The position numbers were made by a program, and so were the translations under genes. Below are positions 9,536-18,279 of a DNA stretch of 64,000 nucleotides, piece after piece (within the stretch, counting starts at the first letter, position 1; the number at the start of each line of letters is the position of its first letter). The stretch is taken from the NCBI RefSeq assembly GCF_001956215.1, contig NZ_MRTQ01000009.1:62001-126000 (forward strand), written 5' to 3'. The DNA is from Paenibacillus sp. FSL R5-0490 (GTDB taxonomy: Bacteria; Bacillota; Bacilli; Bacillales; Cytobacillaceae). The notes under the pieces are model-generated. The model did no database searches. It saw only the letters and a list, made by a program, of their open reading frames with translations, and had not been told where the DNA came from.

Positions 9536-12097
9536 ATGTCTGTTGCTCTAGGACAAAAAATGAAATTGAACATTGAACGTTTAAACAAGGACATCCGTCT
9601 CTTTCCTCAGGTTCACCCAGTAACCTCAGATATGAAAATGACCCACAAAGGTGTTTCCCGCTTGGTTATGCTAGATCGCTATACCTTCAAAGACACCGAG
9701 AAAGTGACACTCACAAACGGTGACTTCGTTGTCCTCACCATTAAGGAAGATCCCAAATTTCCTGCACGCGGCTTAGGCTATATCCTCGATATTGACTGGG
9801 AAAACAAGACAGCCAAGGTTTTAGTAGAGGAAGATTACAGAGGGGTGCTGGATGATCCGGAAGAAACGAGAACAGGCATTATTACAAAGCCTCTTGATGT
9901 AATCGAGAAGCCTTTGGAAATCTTCTATGAGCAAATCGCCAAGCGTAACGCAACAGGCCTTGCATCGGTGGAGAAGACCGAAGAAAAGAGAAAAGAGTGG
10001 TTTGAGAAGTTCTATCAGGAATTGAAAAATCTTAATTTCATTCCGGCTGGCCGCGTGCTGTATGGAGCTGGTGCTGACACAGATGTTACGTACTTCAACT
10101 GCTACGTAATGCCATTCGTGCAGGATTCCCGTGAAGGAATCTCCGAGCACCGCAAGCAGGTAATGGAGATCATGAGCCGCGGCGGCGGAGTAGGGACAAA
10201 CGGTTCAACTCTGAGACCTCGTAATACACTGGCCAAAGGTGTAAACGGCAAATCCTCCGGTTCGGTTTCATGGCTGGATGATATTGCGAAGCTTACACAC
10301 CTGGTGGAGCAGGGGGGATCCCGCAGAGGTGCGCAGATGATTATGCTATCCGATTGGCATCCGGATATTATCGAATTCATCATCTCGAAAATGCAAAACC
10401 CGAGAATTTTACGCTTCCTGCTTGAAAATACAAATGATGAAACAATAAGAAAATATGCTAAAGAAAAATTAAAATTTACTCCATTTAATGAACAGGAAAT
10501 TGCCATGTACCAGGGCATTATTAATTATAAAAGTATTCCAGGCTATGGCGGCTTCAGTGAAAACATCATAAAAGATGCTGAGGAGAAGCTGGCGGCTGGC
10601 GGTACTTATAGTGTTCATAACTCTGAGTTCCTTACAGGAGCAAACATTTCAGTCTGCCTCACGAAAGAATTTATGAATGCGGTTGAAAATGATGCAGAAT
10701 ATGAGCTTCGTTTCCCGGATGTTGAATCCTATGATGCTGAAACGATGAAAACATACAACGAAGAATGGCATAAAGTCGGTGATGTCAGAGAGTGGGAAAA
10801 ACTAGGCTATAAAGTCCGTGTTCACCGTAAAATTAAAGCGAAAGAGCTTTGGAACCTGATTAACATTTGTGCAACATACTCAGCTGAACCAGGCATTTTC
10901 TTTATCGATAACGCAAACGACATGACAAATGCACAGGCATACGGACAAAGGGTTGTAGCTACAAACCCTTGTGGCGAGCAGCCTCTGGCGCCAAATTCTG
11001 TATGCAACCTTGCAGCAGTAAATCTTGCAGAAATGGCAGATAAAGAAAATAAAACTGTTAATTTTGAAAAGCTGAAGCGTACTGTTGAAGTGGGTGTACG
11101 GATGCAGGACAACGTAATAGATGCTACACCATACTTCCTTGAAGAGAACAAAAAGCAGGCATTAGGCGAGCGACGAGTTGGTCTTGGCGTTATGGGGCTT
11201 CATGATCTGCTCATCTATTGTGAAACAGAATATGGCTCTGAAGAAGGCAACGTGCTGATTGATAAAGTCTTTGAAACCATTGCTACATCAGCATACAAAG
11301 CTTCTGTAAAGCTTGCGGAGGAAAAAGGAAGCTTCCCGTTCTTAACAGGCGGCACTCCTGAAGAAACAAATCGCCTGCGCAAAGCTTTTACCGAAACAGG
11401 CTTCATGCAGAAAATGCCTGAGGATATCCGTGCTTCTATTTTAGAAAGCGGAATCCGCAATTCACATCTTCTAACCGTTGCTCCTACGGGATCCACAGGA
11501 ACAATGGTTGGAGTTTCTACTGGCCTTGAACCATATTTCTCCTTCTCATACTTCAGAAGCGGCCGCTTAGGCAAGTTCATTGAAGTGAAGGCAGATATTG
11601 TTCAGGAATATTTAGACCGCAATCCGGATGCAGATCCTGAAAATCTGCCTGAATGGTTTATAGCAGCGATGGATCTGGCTCCAGAAGCGCACGCAGATGT
11701 CCAATGTGTGATTCAGCGCTGGATCGACAGCTCGATCAGTAAAACTGTCAACGCACCAAAAGGCTATAGTGTGGAACAGGTTGAGAAGGTGTATGAACGT
11801 TTATACCGCGGCGGTGCAAAGGGCGGTACAGTATATGTGGACGGATCACGTGATTCTCAAGTATTGACGCTAAAAGCTGAAGAGAACAGCTTTGATGGTA
11901 CTGATACAGTCAAGAAAGAAAAATCAAAGCAGCATGTAGTGCTGGTTGATACAATCAGCGACCTGCGTTCAACCGATGTAACAATCGGTTCTGAAGTAGG
12001 CAATACATGTCCGGTATGCCGCAAAGGAAAAGTCAAAGAAATCGGCGGCTGCAATACTTGCACAAACTGTAATGCCCAGCTGAAATGCGGTTTATAA
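9536..12097 (+). CDS. nrdJ: Adenosylcobalamin-dependent (class II) ribonucleotide reductase
   Basis: Reduces ribonucleotides to deoxyribonucleotides using a B12-generated thiyl radical, independent of oxygen. The 853-residue chain has the RNR barrel motifs: C189 in FNCYVM, thiyl C479 and E481 in NPCGEQPLAP, redox partner C490 in NSVCNLAAVNL, and VAPTGSTGTMVG. A C-terminal tail with two CxxC pairs (CPVC, CTNC) and ending CGL is a zinc-ribbon/redox-shuttle tail of class II enzymes. I see no ATP-cone at the N terminus. The start ATG 9536 has AGAAGGAG upstream, so the frame's extension to 9512 is not used. NrdR boxes upstream suggest dNTP-pool regulation. No such gene sits here in B. subtilis. 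Confidence 0.93.
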   Translation: MSVALGQKMKLNIERLNKDIRLFPQVHPVTSDMKMTHKGVSRLVMLDRYTFKDTEKVTLTNGDFVVLTIKEDPKFPARGLGYILDIDWENKTAKVLVEEDYRGVLDDPEETRTGIITKPLDVIEKPLEIFYEQIAKRNATGLASVEKTEEKRKEWFEKFYQELKNLNFIPAGRVLYGAGADTDVTYFNCYVMPFVQDSREGISEHRKQVMEIMSRGGGVGTNGSTLRPRNTLAKGVNGKSSGSVSWLDDIAKLTHLVEQGGSRRGAQMIMLSDWHPDIIEFIISKMQNPRILRFLLENTNDETIRKYAKEKLKFTPFNEQEIAMYQGIINYKSIPGYGGFSENIIKDAEEKLAAGGTYSVHNSEFLTGANISVCLTKEFMNAVENDAEYELRFPDVESYDAETMKTYNEEWHKVGDVREWEKLGYKVRVHRKIKAKELWNLINICATYSAEPGIFFIDNANDMTNAQAYGQRVVATNPCGEQPLAPNSVCNLAAVNLAEMADKENKTVNFEKLKRTVEVGVRMQDNVIDATPYFLEENKKQALGERRVGLGVMGLHDLLIYCETEYGSEEGNVLIDKVFETIATSAYKASVKLAEEKGSFPFLTGGTPEETNRLRKAFTETGFMQKMPEDIRASILESGIRNSHLLTVAPTGSTGTMVGVSTGLEPYFSFSYFRSGRLGKFIEVKADIVQEYLDRNPDADPENLPEWFIAAMDLAPEAHADVQCVIQRWIDSSISKTVNAPKGYSVEQVEKVYERLYRGGAKGGTVYVDGSRDSQVLTLKAEENSFDGTDTVKKEKSKQHVVLVDTISDLRSTDVTIGSEVGNTCPVCRKGKVKEIGGCNTCTNCNAQLKCGL

Positions 12098-12146
12098 AAA
12101 TGGCTGTTTTTGCAAGGGTTGTTGCTATTTTTAAATTATTTACTGA

Positions 12147-12336
12147 GTTGATTGGAGCGGAAGGTGCGAGATCCTCGAAAATGCAACCGCATTTTCTTCG
12201 TGCGGTGTTTTTTCCGGGAAGCTTATTCAACGTCCTGCGGGAGTAGCTGGACAGGTGAGACCCCGCAGACGCGCAGTGTCGAGGAGGCTCACCGCCTGCC
12301 CCGCGGTTCGCTGAGCATCCTGTAGCGGAAATCAAC
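12147..12336. repeat. Bacillaceae-type intergenic palindromic repeat element with internal insert
   Basis: This element is bounded by the inverted ends GTTGATT (12147-12153) and AATCAAC (12330-12336). Inside the ends both sides carry AGCGGAA. The core has inverted GGTGAG (12254-12259) and CTCACC (12288-12293) around a GC-rich centre with CCCCGCAGACGCGCAG. It is much richer in GC than flanking DNA and has no coding frame of substance. From memory it resembles a dispersed intergenic family in Bacillus-like genomes with ends of the type GGAGCGGAAGG and GCGGAAATCAAC. Between about 12171 and 12231 an extra piece with the perfect hairpin GAAAATGC/GCATTTTC (12177-12196) seems inserted. The remainder of the gap 12098-12531 holds only a terminator. 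Confidence 0.7.
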
Positions 12337-12406
12337 GGGCAGCATTGGTAGGCGAAAAACAAAAATTTATACGAAAAAAGCCATAAAACTAAATAAAACG
12401 AATGAG

Positions 12407-12442
12407 AGAAGATGGAAATAATTGTTCCATCTTCTTTTTTTG
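12407..12442 (+). terminator. Terminator between nrdJ repeat region and splB
   Basis: AGAAGATGGAA pairs perfectly with TTCCATCTTCT, followed by seven T. It would stop nrdJ readthrough and isolate splB. Confidence 0.85.
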
Positions 12443-12531
12443 CTGTTGGATTATTTGGCTCATACTACAGTCATAGAGTTCATCCGAAATTATAAAACGG
12501 CAGGACAAATTGACAAAGAGAGGTTATTCCA

Positions 12532-13557
12532 ATGAAGCCATTTATCCCACAGCTCGTTTATATAGAGCCTCAAGCACTTGAGTATCCATTAGGAAGAGAG
12601 CTAAAGGAAAAATTTGAGAAAATGAATATAGAAATCAGGGAAACAACTTCACATAATCAGGTGAGGAATATTCCTGGCGATAATGAATTGCAGAAATACC
12701 GCAATTCTAAATCCACTTTAGTAGTAGGGATCAGACGGACTCTGAAATTTGATACATCCAAGCCTTCTGCAGAATACGCCATCCCCCTTGCTACTGGCTG
12801 CATGGGTCACTGTCATTATTGCTATTTGCAAACCACCCTTGGCAGCAAGCCGTATATCCGGACGTATGTAAACCTTGAAGAAATTTTTGATCAGGCCACT
12901 AAATATATGGAAGAGCGCAAGCCGGAGCTGACACGCTTTGAAGCTGCGTGTACTTCCGATATAGTAGGGATTGACCACCTGACACATTCACTGAAGAAAA
13001 CGATTGAATTTATCGGTCAGACTGAATACGGCCAGCTTCGGTTTGTCACCAAGTACCATCATGTCGATCATTTGCTGGATGCGAAACATAATGGGAAAAC
13101 CCGGTTCCGATTTAGTGTCAATTCCCGCTATGTAATAAAAAACTTTGAGCCGGGTACTTCCTCATTTGATGACCGGCTTGAAGCTGCCCGAAAAGTAGCC
13201 AATGCAGGCTATCCGCTTGGCTTTATCGTAGCACCCATTTATATGCACGATGATTGGCGTGAAGGCTACCATGAACTGTTTCAAAGGTTAAGCAGTTCAC
13301 TCGATGGCATCAATCTGAATGGCTTAACTTTTGAATTAATCCAGCATAGATTTACGAAACCGGCAAAAAAAGTAATTGAAAAACGCTACCCAAAAACAAA
13401 GCTTGAAATGGATGAAGAAAAGCGAAAATATAAGTGGGGAAGATATGGTATAGGCAAGTATGTTTATCCGACAGATGAAGCAAAGGATCTGGAACATACA
13501 ATCAGGGAGTATATCCATTCTTATTTTCCAGAGGCAGAAGTGCAATATTTTACTTAA
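12532..13557 (+). CDS. splB: Spore photoproduct lyase
   Basis: A radical SAM enzyme that reverses the 5-thyminyl-5,6-dihydrothymine lesion of UV-irradiated spore DNA during germination. It has 341 residues. The iron-sulfur cysteines are C90, C94 and C97 in TGCMGHCHYC, and the hydrogen-donor cysteine is C140 in FEAACTSDIVG, essentially the B. subtilis positions. The ATG follows AGAGAGGTTATTCC. The regulator splA is not next to it here. Upstream, CATACTA at 12461-12467 matches a sigma-G -10, but I cannot identify a good -35, so forespore control is an inference from the family. Confidence 0.95.
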   Translation: MKPFIPQLVYIEPQALEYPLGRELKEKFEKMNIEIRETTSHNQVRNIPGDNELQKYRNSKSTLVVGIRRTLKFDTSKPSAEYAIPLATGCMGHCHYCYLQTTLGSKPYIRTYVNLEEIFDQATKYMEERKPELTRFEAACTSDIVGIDHLTHSLKKTIEFIGQTEYGQLRFVTKYHHVDHLLDAKHNGKTRFRFSVNSRYVIKNFEPGTSSFDDRLEAARKVANAGYPLGFIVAPIYMHDDWREGYHELFQRLSSSLDGINLNGLTFELIQHRFTKPAKKVIEKRYPKTKLEMDEEKRKYKWGRYGIGKYVYPTDEAKDLEHTIREYIHSYFPEAEVQYFT

Positions 13558-13662
13558 TTATGAAATTTTGCTTGTCAGCCGTACTATTTTAAAAAGCTCC
13601 TGATTAAAGATGTATAAGTAAAGGTTCCTCTATGAGCAAGTACATCGACAGGAGTGGCTTAC

Positions 13663-14547
13663 ATGTATATAGATGGTGTTTTTTCAGGAGGAGGCATCAA
13701 AGGATTTGCCTTAATCGGCGCATATGAAGCAGTTCATAAAAGGGGATTTCGCTTCAAGCGGGTTGCTGGTACTAGTGCAGGATCCATTGTGGCTGCATTA
13801 ATAGCTGCTAATTATACAAGTGAGGAAATATATCGGCTCGTCGATGAATTTGAAGTCAAAAAGCTTCTTGATGAAAGAAAAACATTTATCCCCTTTGCAG
13901 TCGGAAAATGGCTTAATCTATATTGGCATCTGGGATTATATAAAGGATCTGAGCTTGAAAGCTGGATGGCTCAGAAACTTGGCGATAGGGGAATCAGGAC
14001 ATTTTCAGATCTGCCGCCGCAATCGCTGAGAGTCATTGCGTCAGACCTGACAAATGGAAGATTGATGGTACTTCCGGATGATCTTGTGCATTATGGTATT
14101 GATCCAGTTTCATTTCCGGTAGCAAAAGCGATCAGGATGAGCTGCAGCCTCCCGTATTTTTTTGAGCCGGTCAAGCTAAATGGCTTTAGCAGCACAAGTG
14201 TCATCGTGGATGGCGGGGTTTTAAGCAATTTCCCGATGTGGCTTTTTGATAAGGAAAATGTGAAAAAGACCAGGCCGGTGCTCGGGATAAAGTTAAGTCA
14301 TAACTTAAGCGAACGGCCCCCGAAAAAAATCGATAACGCCATACAAATGTATGCGGCGCTTTTTGAAACGATGAAGGACGCGCATGATGCAAGATACATC
14401 TCGAGAAAACATGCACAAAATATTATTTTCATTCCGACCGACGGTGTACTGACTGCGGAATTCAATATAACCGAGCAGAAGAAAAAAGATCTTCTGGAGC
14501 ATGGCAGGCAATGTGCGGAGCAGTTTTTTACCTCATGGAGCTATTAA
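13663..14547 (+). CDS. yqhO: Patatin-like phospholipase YqhO
   Basis: A 294-residue patatin-family serine acyl hydrolase. The oxyanion motif GVFSGGGIKG is at residues 5-14, the nucleophile elbow GTSAG near residue 40, and the catalytic aspartate in VDGGVLSNFP near residue 190; the dyad is complete, so lipolytic activity is expected. No signal peptide is seen, suggesting a cytoplasmic or membrane-surface enzyme. GTG 13654 is in frame, but GGAG at 13651-13654 favours ATG 13663, giving MYIDGVFSGGG. It is monocistronic, between splB and a convergent yqhP. The physiological lipid is unknown. Confidence 0.9.
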   Translation: MYIDGVFSGGGIKGFALIGAYEAVHKRGFRFKRVAGTSAGSIVAALIAANYTSEEIYRLVDEFEVKKLLDERKTFIPFAVGKWLNLYWHLGLYKGSELESWMAQKLGDRGIRTFSDLPPQSLRVIASDLTNGRLMVLPDDLVHYGIDPVSFPVAKAIRMSCSLPYFFEPVKLNGFSSTSVIVDGGVLSNFPMWLFDKENVKKTRPVLGIKLSHNLSERPPKKIDNAIQMYAALFETMKDAHDARYISRKHAQNIIFIPTDGVLTAEFNITEQKKKDLLEHGRQCAEQFFTSWSY

Positions 14548-14563
14548 TTAGAAATCTCAACTA

Positions 14564-14600
14564 AAAAATCGAGCCTGGATTAAAGGGAGGCTCGATTTTT
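14564..14600. terminator. Bidirectional terminator overlapping the end of yqhP
   Basis: AAAAATCGAGCCT pairs with AGGCTCGATTTTT. The right arm (14588-14600) lies inside the final codons of yqhP, which is read on the minus strand and stops at 14580. One structure therefore ends both convergent genes. Confidence 0.8.
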
Positions 14601-14957
14601 CTTTTTGCCTTTTTTGCCTTCTATGACTGTCAAATGTGGAGAAGACTTTTTTTTGGACTTTTTTATAGAAGTTATGGAACCGACAGATCCTTTTCTTCCA
14701 TTAGCAGTGCCAGATTCTTTATTATTAAAGCGTCTTTTTGATTTTTTGGCTGCTTTTATAAAAGCTCGCTGCTCTCGCTTTGAGGGATTAGACCTGTTAA
14801 AGCGCTGAAAAAGAAAGTATACAACAGCTCCAATGATGACAATGACAGCTATTCTCTGCAAAAAACCGGCAGGATTTGAGATCAGGCTGACGGCAACTCC
14901 GATAACAGCTAGAATTATAAGACCGGAGACAATATAAAATGCAAATGGTTTTTTCAA
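14580..14957 (-). CDS. yqhP: YqhP-like small membrane protein
   Basis: A 125-residue protein with two hydrophobic N-terminal segments (FYIVSGLIILAVIGVAVSLI and IAVIVIIGAVVYFLF) followed by a strongly basic tail rich in K, R and S. This fits YqhP, a bacillus protein of unknown role, and its position matches. The longest frame begins at GTG 14966, inside the AGGGAGGTGG ribosome-binding site; TTG 14957 is eight bases beyond it and is preferred. The lysine-rich tail (KKSKKKSS, GKKGKKKNRASL) could bind nucleic acid or acidic lipid, but that is speculation. Confidence 0.7.
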   Translation of the reverse strand: MKKPFAFYIVSGLIILAVIGVAVSLISNPAGFLQRIAVIVIIGAVVYFLFQRFNRSNPSKREQRAFIKAAKKSKRRFNNKESGTANGRKGSVGSITSIKKSKKKSSPHLTVIEGKKGKKKNRASL

Positions 14958-15166
14958 GAAAGCCACCTCCCTAAAAGCATGATGAGCAATTTTATAAGCT
15001 TTTAAACTCTATAAGCTAAAGTTTATCGAAATAATTATGAAAGCTGTCTTCATTTTTTTATTTTCCTATTTCTTTACAATTTAAACAGAAGAACATTAAC
15101 TTTTGATAAGTCTTTAGTAAGGTTTTCCATAGTATCGAGAAAAATGCTTATACTTAAATTTATGCT

Positions 15167-15206
15167 GTGCACCCCAGTTCCGGAACTCGCATAGCCGGAA
15201 AAGCAC
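15167..15206. other. Nested hairpin in the yqhP-yqhR gap
   Basis: GTGC (15167-15170) can pair with GCAC (15203-15206), and inside it TTCCGG (15178-15183) with CCGGAA (15195-15200). The neighbourhood is very AT-rich, so this GC island stands out. There is no T run, so it is not a simple terminator. It could be a degraded repeat, a leader structure or chance. Confidence 0.35.
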
Positions 15207-15395
15207 AAAATTAAAGAGCTTCATCCTTAATTATTTTATTCGACTTAAAATCTCATAAAACCTCTATATAACAGGAAAATATATTAAAATTATGAACAGT
15301 TTTTGCAGCAGAAATTATCCCGGCCGCTTTTATTTAAAATTGGATGCAATGGAATAATTGTGTGTGGACATAATAGAAAAAGGAGGTGGCGCAAA

Positions 15396-15926
15396 GTGGC
15401 AGAAGAAAAAGAGCGCTTGGAACAGGATCAAAGGGAAAAACCGATGTCTTTTATGACAATGGTGGTCATTACCGGACTGGTTGGAGGCATTCTTTGGAGC
15501 GGTCTGGCCTATCTTGCTTATGTGTTTAATTTCACGGAAATTCGCCCTAATGTCATTCTCGAGCCCTGGACGATTGGAGCCTGGAAAGAGGGATGGCTTG
15601 GAACACTGATTTCAATTTTCCTGATCGGGGGAGTATCTATTATTGCTGCCCTTATCTATTATGCGGCGCTGCGGAAATTCCAAAGTATTTTCGTGGGGGC
15701 TGGCTATGGAGTTGCCCTTTTTTTACTGGTGTTTTTTGTTCTCAATCCAATCTTCCCTGGAATCAGCCCGTTTTGGGATCTTGAGAGAAATACAATTATT
15801 ACATCACTTTGTTTCTATATTTTATTTGGCGTATTCGTAGGATATTCCATTTCATATGAAGCTCAAGAACTCAGAGGCAAAACCGAAGATGAAAAAAAGG
15901 CCCGCACAGATCCGGATTTAATCTAA
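15396..15926 (+). CDS. yqhR: YqhR family membrane protein
   Basis: A 176-residue integral membrane protein with four apparent transmembrane helices, starting MAEEKERLEQDQREKPMSFM. It matches YqhR in sequence style and in position upstream of aroQ. The function is not known. The longer frame to 15303 is rejected because a very strong site AAAGGAGGTGG precedes GTG 15396. In B. subtilis yqhQ lies between yqhP and yqhR; here no yqhQ is seen. The gap 14958-15395 holds only AT-rich DNA and a nested hairpin near 15167-15206. Confidence 0.82.
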   Translation: MAEEKERLEQDQREKPMSFMTMVVITGLVGGILWSGLAYLAYVFNFTEIRPNVILEPWTIGAWKEGWLGTLISIFLIGGVSIIAALIYYAALRKFQSIFVGAGYGVALFLLVFFVLNPIFPGISPFWDLERNTIITSLCFYILFGVFVGYSISYEAQELRGKTEDEKKARTDPDLI

Positions 15927-16053
15927 TGGCTAAGAGTCAGACTTTGTATTTGCAGATTAAAGCAAAATGAAGAACGGTTATAGCACGGGAATAATGAAAA
16001 ATAATACGAATAGCGCTATACATCAGAACTGTATGAAATTTTGCTTTATGATA

Positions 16054-16081
16054 GAATGTTCTTAAGTGGACATTCTTTTTC
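16054..16081 (+). terminator. Terminator after yqhR
   Basis: GAATGTTC pairs with GGACATTC (one G-T pair) around TTAAGT and is followed by five T. Confidence 0.6.
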
Positions 16082-16149
16082 AGTGCTTTCATCTGGATGT
16101 TAAATTGAAGGAGAAGCCTGTAAGCAATTGTTAAAAAAGGGGGTTGAAT

Positions 16150-16596
16150 ATGGGGAAAATACTCCTGTTAAATGGGCCGAATTTAAACCTGCTCGGCAAA
16201 AGGGAACCAGGTGTTTATGGAAAAGAAACACTGGGTCAGCTGGAGCAAAATATGAAAGCATTGGGTGCTTCATATGAGACAGAAGTAATCTGTTTTCAGT
16301 CAAATCACGAAGGTGAACTCATTGACAGGCTTCACCTTGCCAATGAAGATGGCACACAGGGTATAATTTTCAATCCCGGGGCATTTACTCATTATAGTTA
16401 CGCAATAAGGGATGCTGTTGCAGGAATCCAGGTTCCTGTGATCGAAGTACATATTTCAAATGTTCATGCCAGGGAAGAATTCAGGCATATTTCTGTCATT
16501 GCACCCGCTGCAATGGGCCAGATAGTCGGCCTTGGATTTAAAGGGTATGATCTGGCATTTTATGCATTAATGGATTTTGTCAAGGGGAGAGGATAA
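16150..16596 (+). CDS. aroQ: Type II 3-dehydroquinate dehydratase
   Basis: Dehydrates 3-dehydroquinate to 3-dehydroshikimate in the shikimate pathway, which also uses the shikimate kinase at the start of this window. The 148-residue dodecameric-type enzyme shows LNGPNLNLLGKREP with the catalytic region, FQSNHEGELIDRL, FNPGAFTHYSYAIRDA and EVHISNVHAREEFRH. The frame opens at TTG 16144, but GGGGG at 16139-16143 and the standard MGKILLLNGPN support ATG 16150. It is followed directly by the Xaa-Pro peptidase gene and efp, the yqhS-yqhT-efp order of B. subtilis. Confidence 0.96.
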   Translation: MGKILLLNGPNLNLLGKREPGVYGKETLGQLEQNMKALGASYETEVICFQSNHEGELIDRLHLANEDGTQGIIFNPGAFTHYSYAIRDAVAGIQVPVIEVHISNVHAREEFRHISVIAPAAMGQIVGLGFKGYDLAFYALMDFVKGRG

Positions 16597-16597
16597 A

Positions 16598-17659
16598 ATG
16601 GAGAAAATACAAAAATTACGTGCACGCTTTACAGAGTCAGGTATAGATGGGATGCTGATTACCAGCAATTACAATCGCCGTTATATGACTGGTTTTACCG
16701 GTTCATCGGGCGTGGTTCTAATCAGTGCGGATAACGCGCTCTTTATAACCGATTTCCGCTACACGGAACAGGCTGCTAAACAATGTGAAGGGTATGAAAT
16801 TGTAAAGCATACTGGTGCCATTCCGGAAGAAATCGCCAAACAGGCAGAACAGCTTGGGATTAAAAAGCTTGGTTTTGAAGAGAATCATGTAACCTTTTCA
16901 TCCTATAAAGCCTATGAAAAAGCTGTTAATGCCGAGCTTGTCCCTGTTTCTGACACTATTGAAAAGTTACGCTTGATAAAGACCGATTCAGAGATTAAGA
17001 TAATAAAGGTGGCGGCAGACATTGCAGATGCTGCGTTTAAACATATTCTTGATGTCATTCGGCCAGGTATTACGGAACTGGAAGTTTCGAATGAATTAGA
17101 ATTCTTTATGAGAAAAGCGGGTGCAGATTCATCATCGTTTGACATTATCGTAGCATCCGGGTACCGTTCTGCTCTTCCGCATGGAGTTGCCAGTGATAAA
17201 GTTATTGCAAAAGGCGATTTTGTCACTTTGGACTTCGGCGCTTATTATAAGGGGTATGTTTCAGATATTACCCGTACAGTTGCTGTTGGAGAACCGGAAG
17301 ATAAACTGAAAGAAATCTATACCATTGTGCAGGAAGCCCAGGAGCGGGGAATGGAAGGTATCAAACCTGGAATGAGCGGCAAAGAAGCAGATGCCTTAAC
17401 TCGTGATTATATTGCTGGTAAAGGCTATGGCGAATATTTTGGCCATTCTACCGGACACGGGATCGGCCTTGAAGTGCATGAAGGTCCTGCATTATCATTT
17501 AAGTCTGATGTTATCCTTGAACCCGGAATGATTGTAACGGTGGAGCCTGGCATTTACATACCGGGACTTGGCGGTGTCCGCATTGAGGATGATACAGTCA
17601 TAACGAATGATCATAATGAAACGCTTACTCATTCTACTAAAGAATTGATTATTCTTTAA
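16598..17659 (+). CDS. yqhT: M24B family Xaa-Pro peptidase (YqhT)
   Basis: A 353-residue aminopeptidase P/prolidase-like metallopeptidase. An N-terminal creatinase-like domain (residues 1 to about 130) precedes a pita-bread catalytic domain with the metal ligands in LDFGAYYKGYVSDITRT (two Asp), GHSTGHGIG (His), VEPGIY (Glu) and RIEDD (Glu); all five ligands are present. It should cleave N-terminal residues before proline in the cytosol. ATG 16598 has GGGAGAGG upstream. It ends 25 bases before efp; EF-P helps ribosomes through proline runs, so the pairing of a proline peptidase with efp is a recurrent arrangement. Confidence 0.92.
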   Translation: MEKIQKLRARFTESGIDGMLITSNYNRRYMTGFTGSSGVVLISADNALFITDFRYTEQAAKQCEGYEIVKHTGAIPEEIAKQAEQLGIKKLGFEENHVTFSSYKAYEKAVNAELVPVSDTIEKLRLIKTDSEIKIIKVAADIADAAFKHILDVIRPGITELEVSNELEFFMRKAGADSSSFDIIVASGYRSALPHGVASDKVIAKGDFVTLDFGAYYKGYVSDITRTVAVGEPEDKLKEIYTIVQEAQERGMEGIKPGMSGKEADALTRDYIAGKGYGEYFGHSTGHGIGLEVHEGPALSFKSDVILEPGMIVTVEPGIYIPGLGGVRIEDDTVITNDHNETLTHSTKELIIL

Positions 17660-17684
17660 TTGTACACATTAGGAGGACAAACTT

Positions 17685-18242
17685 ATGATTTCAGTAAATG
17701 ATTTTCGTACGGGATTGACGATTGAAGTTGATAACGGAATTTGGCGTGTAATGGATTTCCAGCACGTAAAACCAGGAAAAGGAGCGGCTTTTGTACGTTC
17801 CAAATTACGCAACCTTCGCACAGGCGCGATTCAGGAAAAAACCTTCCGTGCAGGTGAAAAAGTAGGGAAAGCTCAGATCGATAACCGTAAAATGCAGTAC
17901 CTTTATGCAAATGGAGATCAGCATGTTTTCATGGACAATGAGTCTTATGAGCAAATCGAGCTGCCTGCATCAGCAATTGAGTATGAATTAAAGTTTTTAA
18001 AAGAAAACATGGAAGTTGCTATTATGCTTTATCATGGAGAGTCTCTTGGAATCGAGCTTCCTAACTCTGTTGAGCTTACAGTAACAGAAACAGAACCAGG
18101 CATTAAAGGGGATACTGCATCCGGCGGAACAAAGCCTGCAACAGTTGAAACCGGCCTGATTGTGCAAGTTCCTTTCTTTGTTAACGAAGGGGATAAACTA
18201 ATCATCAATACAACTGATGGTTCATACGTATCGCGTGCTTAG
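17685..18242 (+). CDS. efp: Translation elongation factor P
   Basis: Binds ribosomes stalled on proline-rich stretches and promotes peptide bond formation. The 185 residues form three beta-barrel domains. The tip loop [12 protein letters not shown] carries K32, the residue modified in B. subtilis EF-P; the C-terminal domain has the signature [17 protein letters not shown]. The ATG has a strong TAGGAGGACA site. A bidirectional terminator follows. I do not see the modifying enzymes nearby. Confidence 0.97.
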   Translation: MISVNDFRTGLTIEVDNGIWRVMDFQHVKPGKGAAFVRSKLRNLRTGAIQEKTFRAGEKVGKAQIDNRKMQYLYANGDQHVFMDNESYEQIELPASAIEYELKFLKENMEVAIMLYHGESLGIELPNSVELTVTETEPGIKGDTASGGTKPATVETGLIVQVPFFVNEGDKLIINTTDGSYVSRA

Positions 18243-18244
18243 TT

Positions 18245-18279
18245 TTAAAAAAAATCCCGAGAAATCGGGATTTTTTTTT
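18245..18279. terminator. Bidirectional terminator after efp
   Basis: AAAATCCCGA pairs with TCGGGATTTT around GAAA and is followed by a nine-T run. The A run on the other side lets it also terminate the small minus-strand gene that ends at 18278. Confidence 0.9.

Noticed and set aside
12033..12362. 109-codon minus-strand frame covering the repeat after nrdJ
   Set aside because: It runs through the palindromic repeat and the 3' end of nrdJ; such repeats are known to create spurious frames.
12461..12467. CATACTA as a sigma-G -10 for splB
   Set aside because: The -10 fits, but no acceptable -35 is found 16-18 bases upstream, so it is mentioned only within the gene entry.
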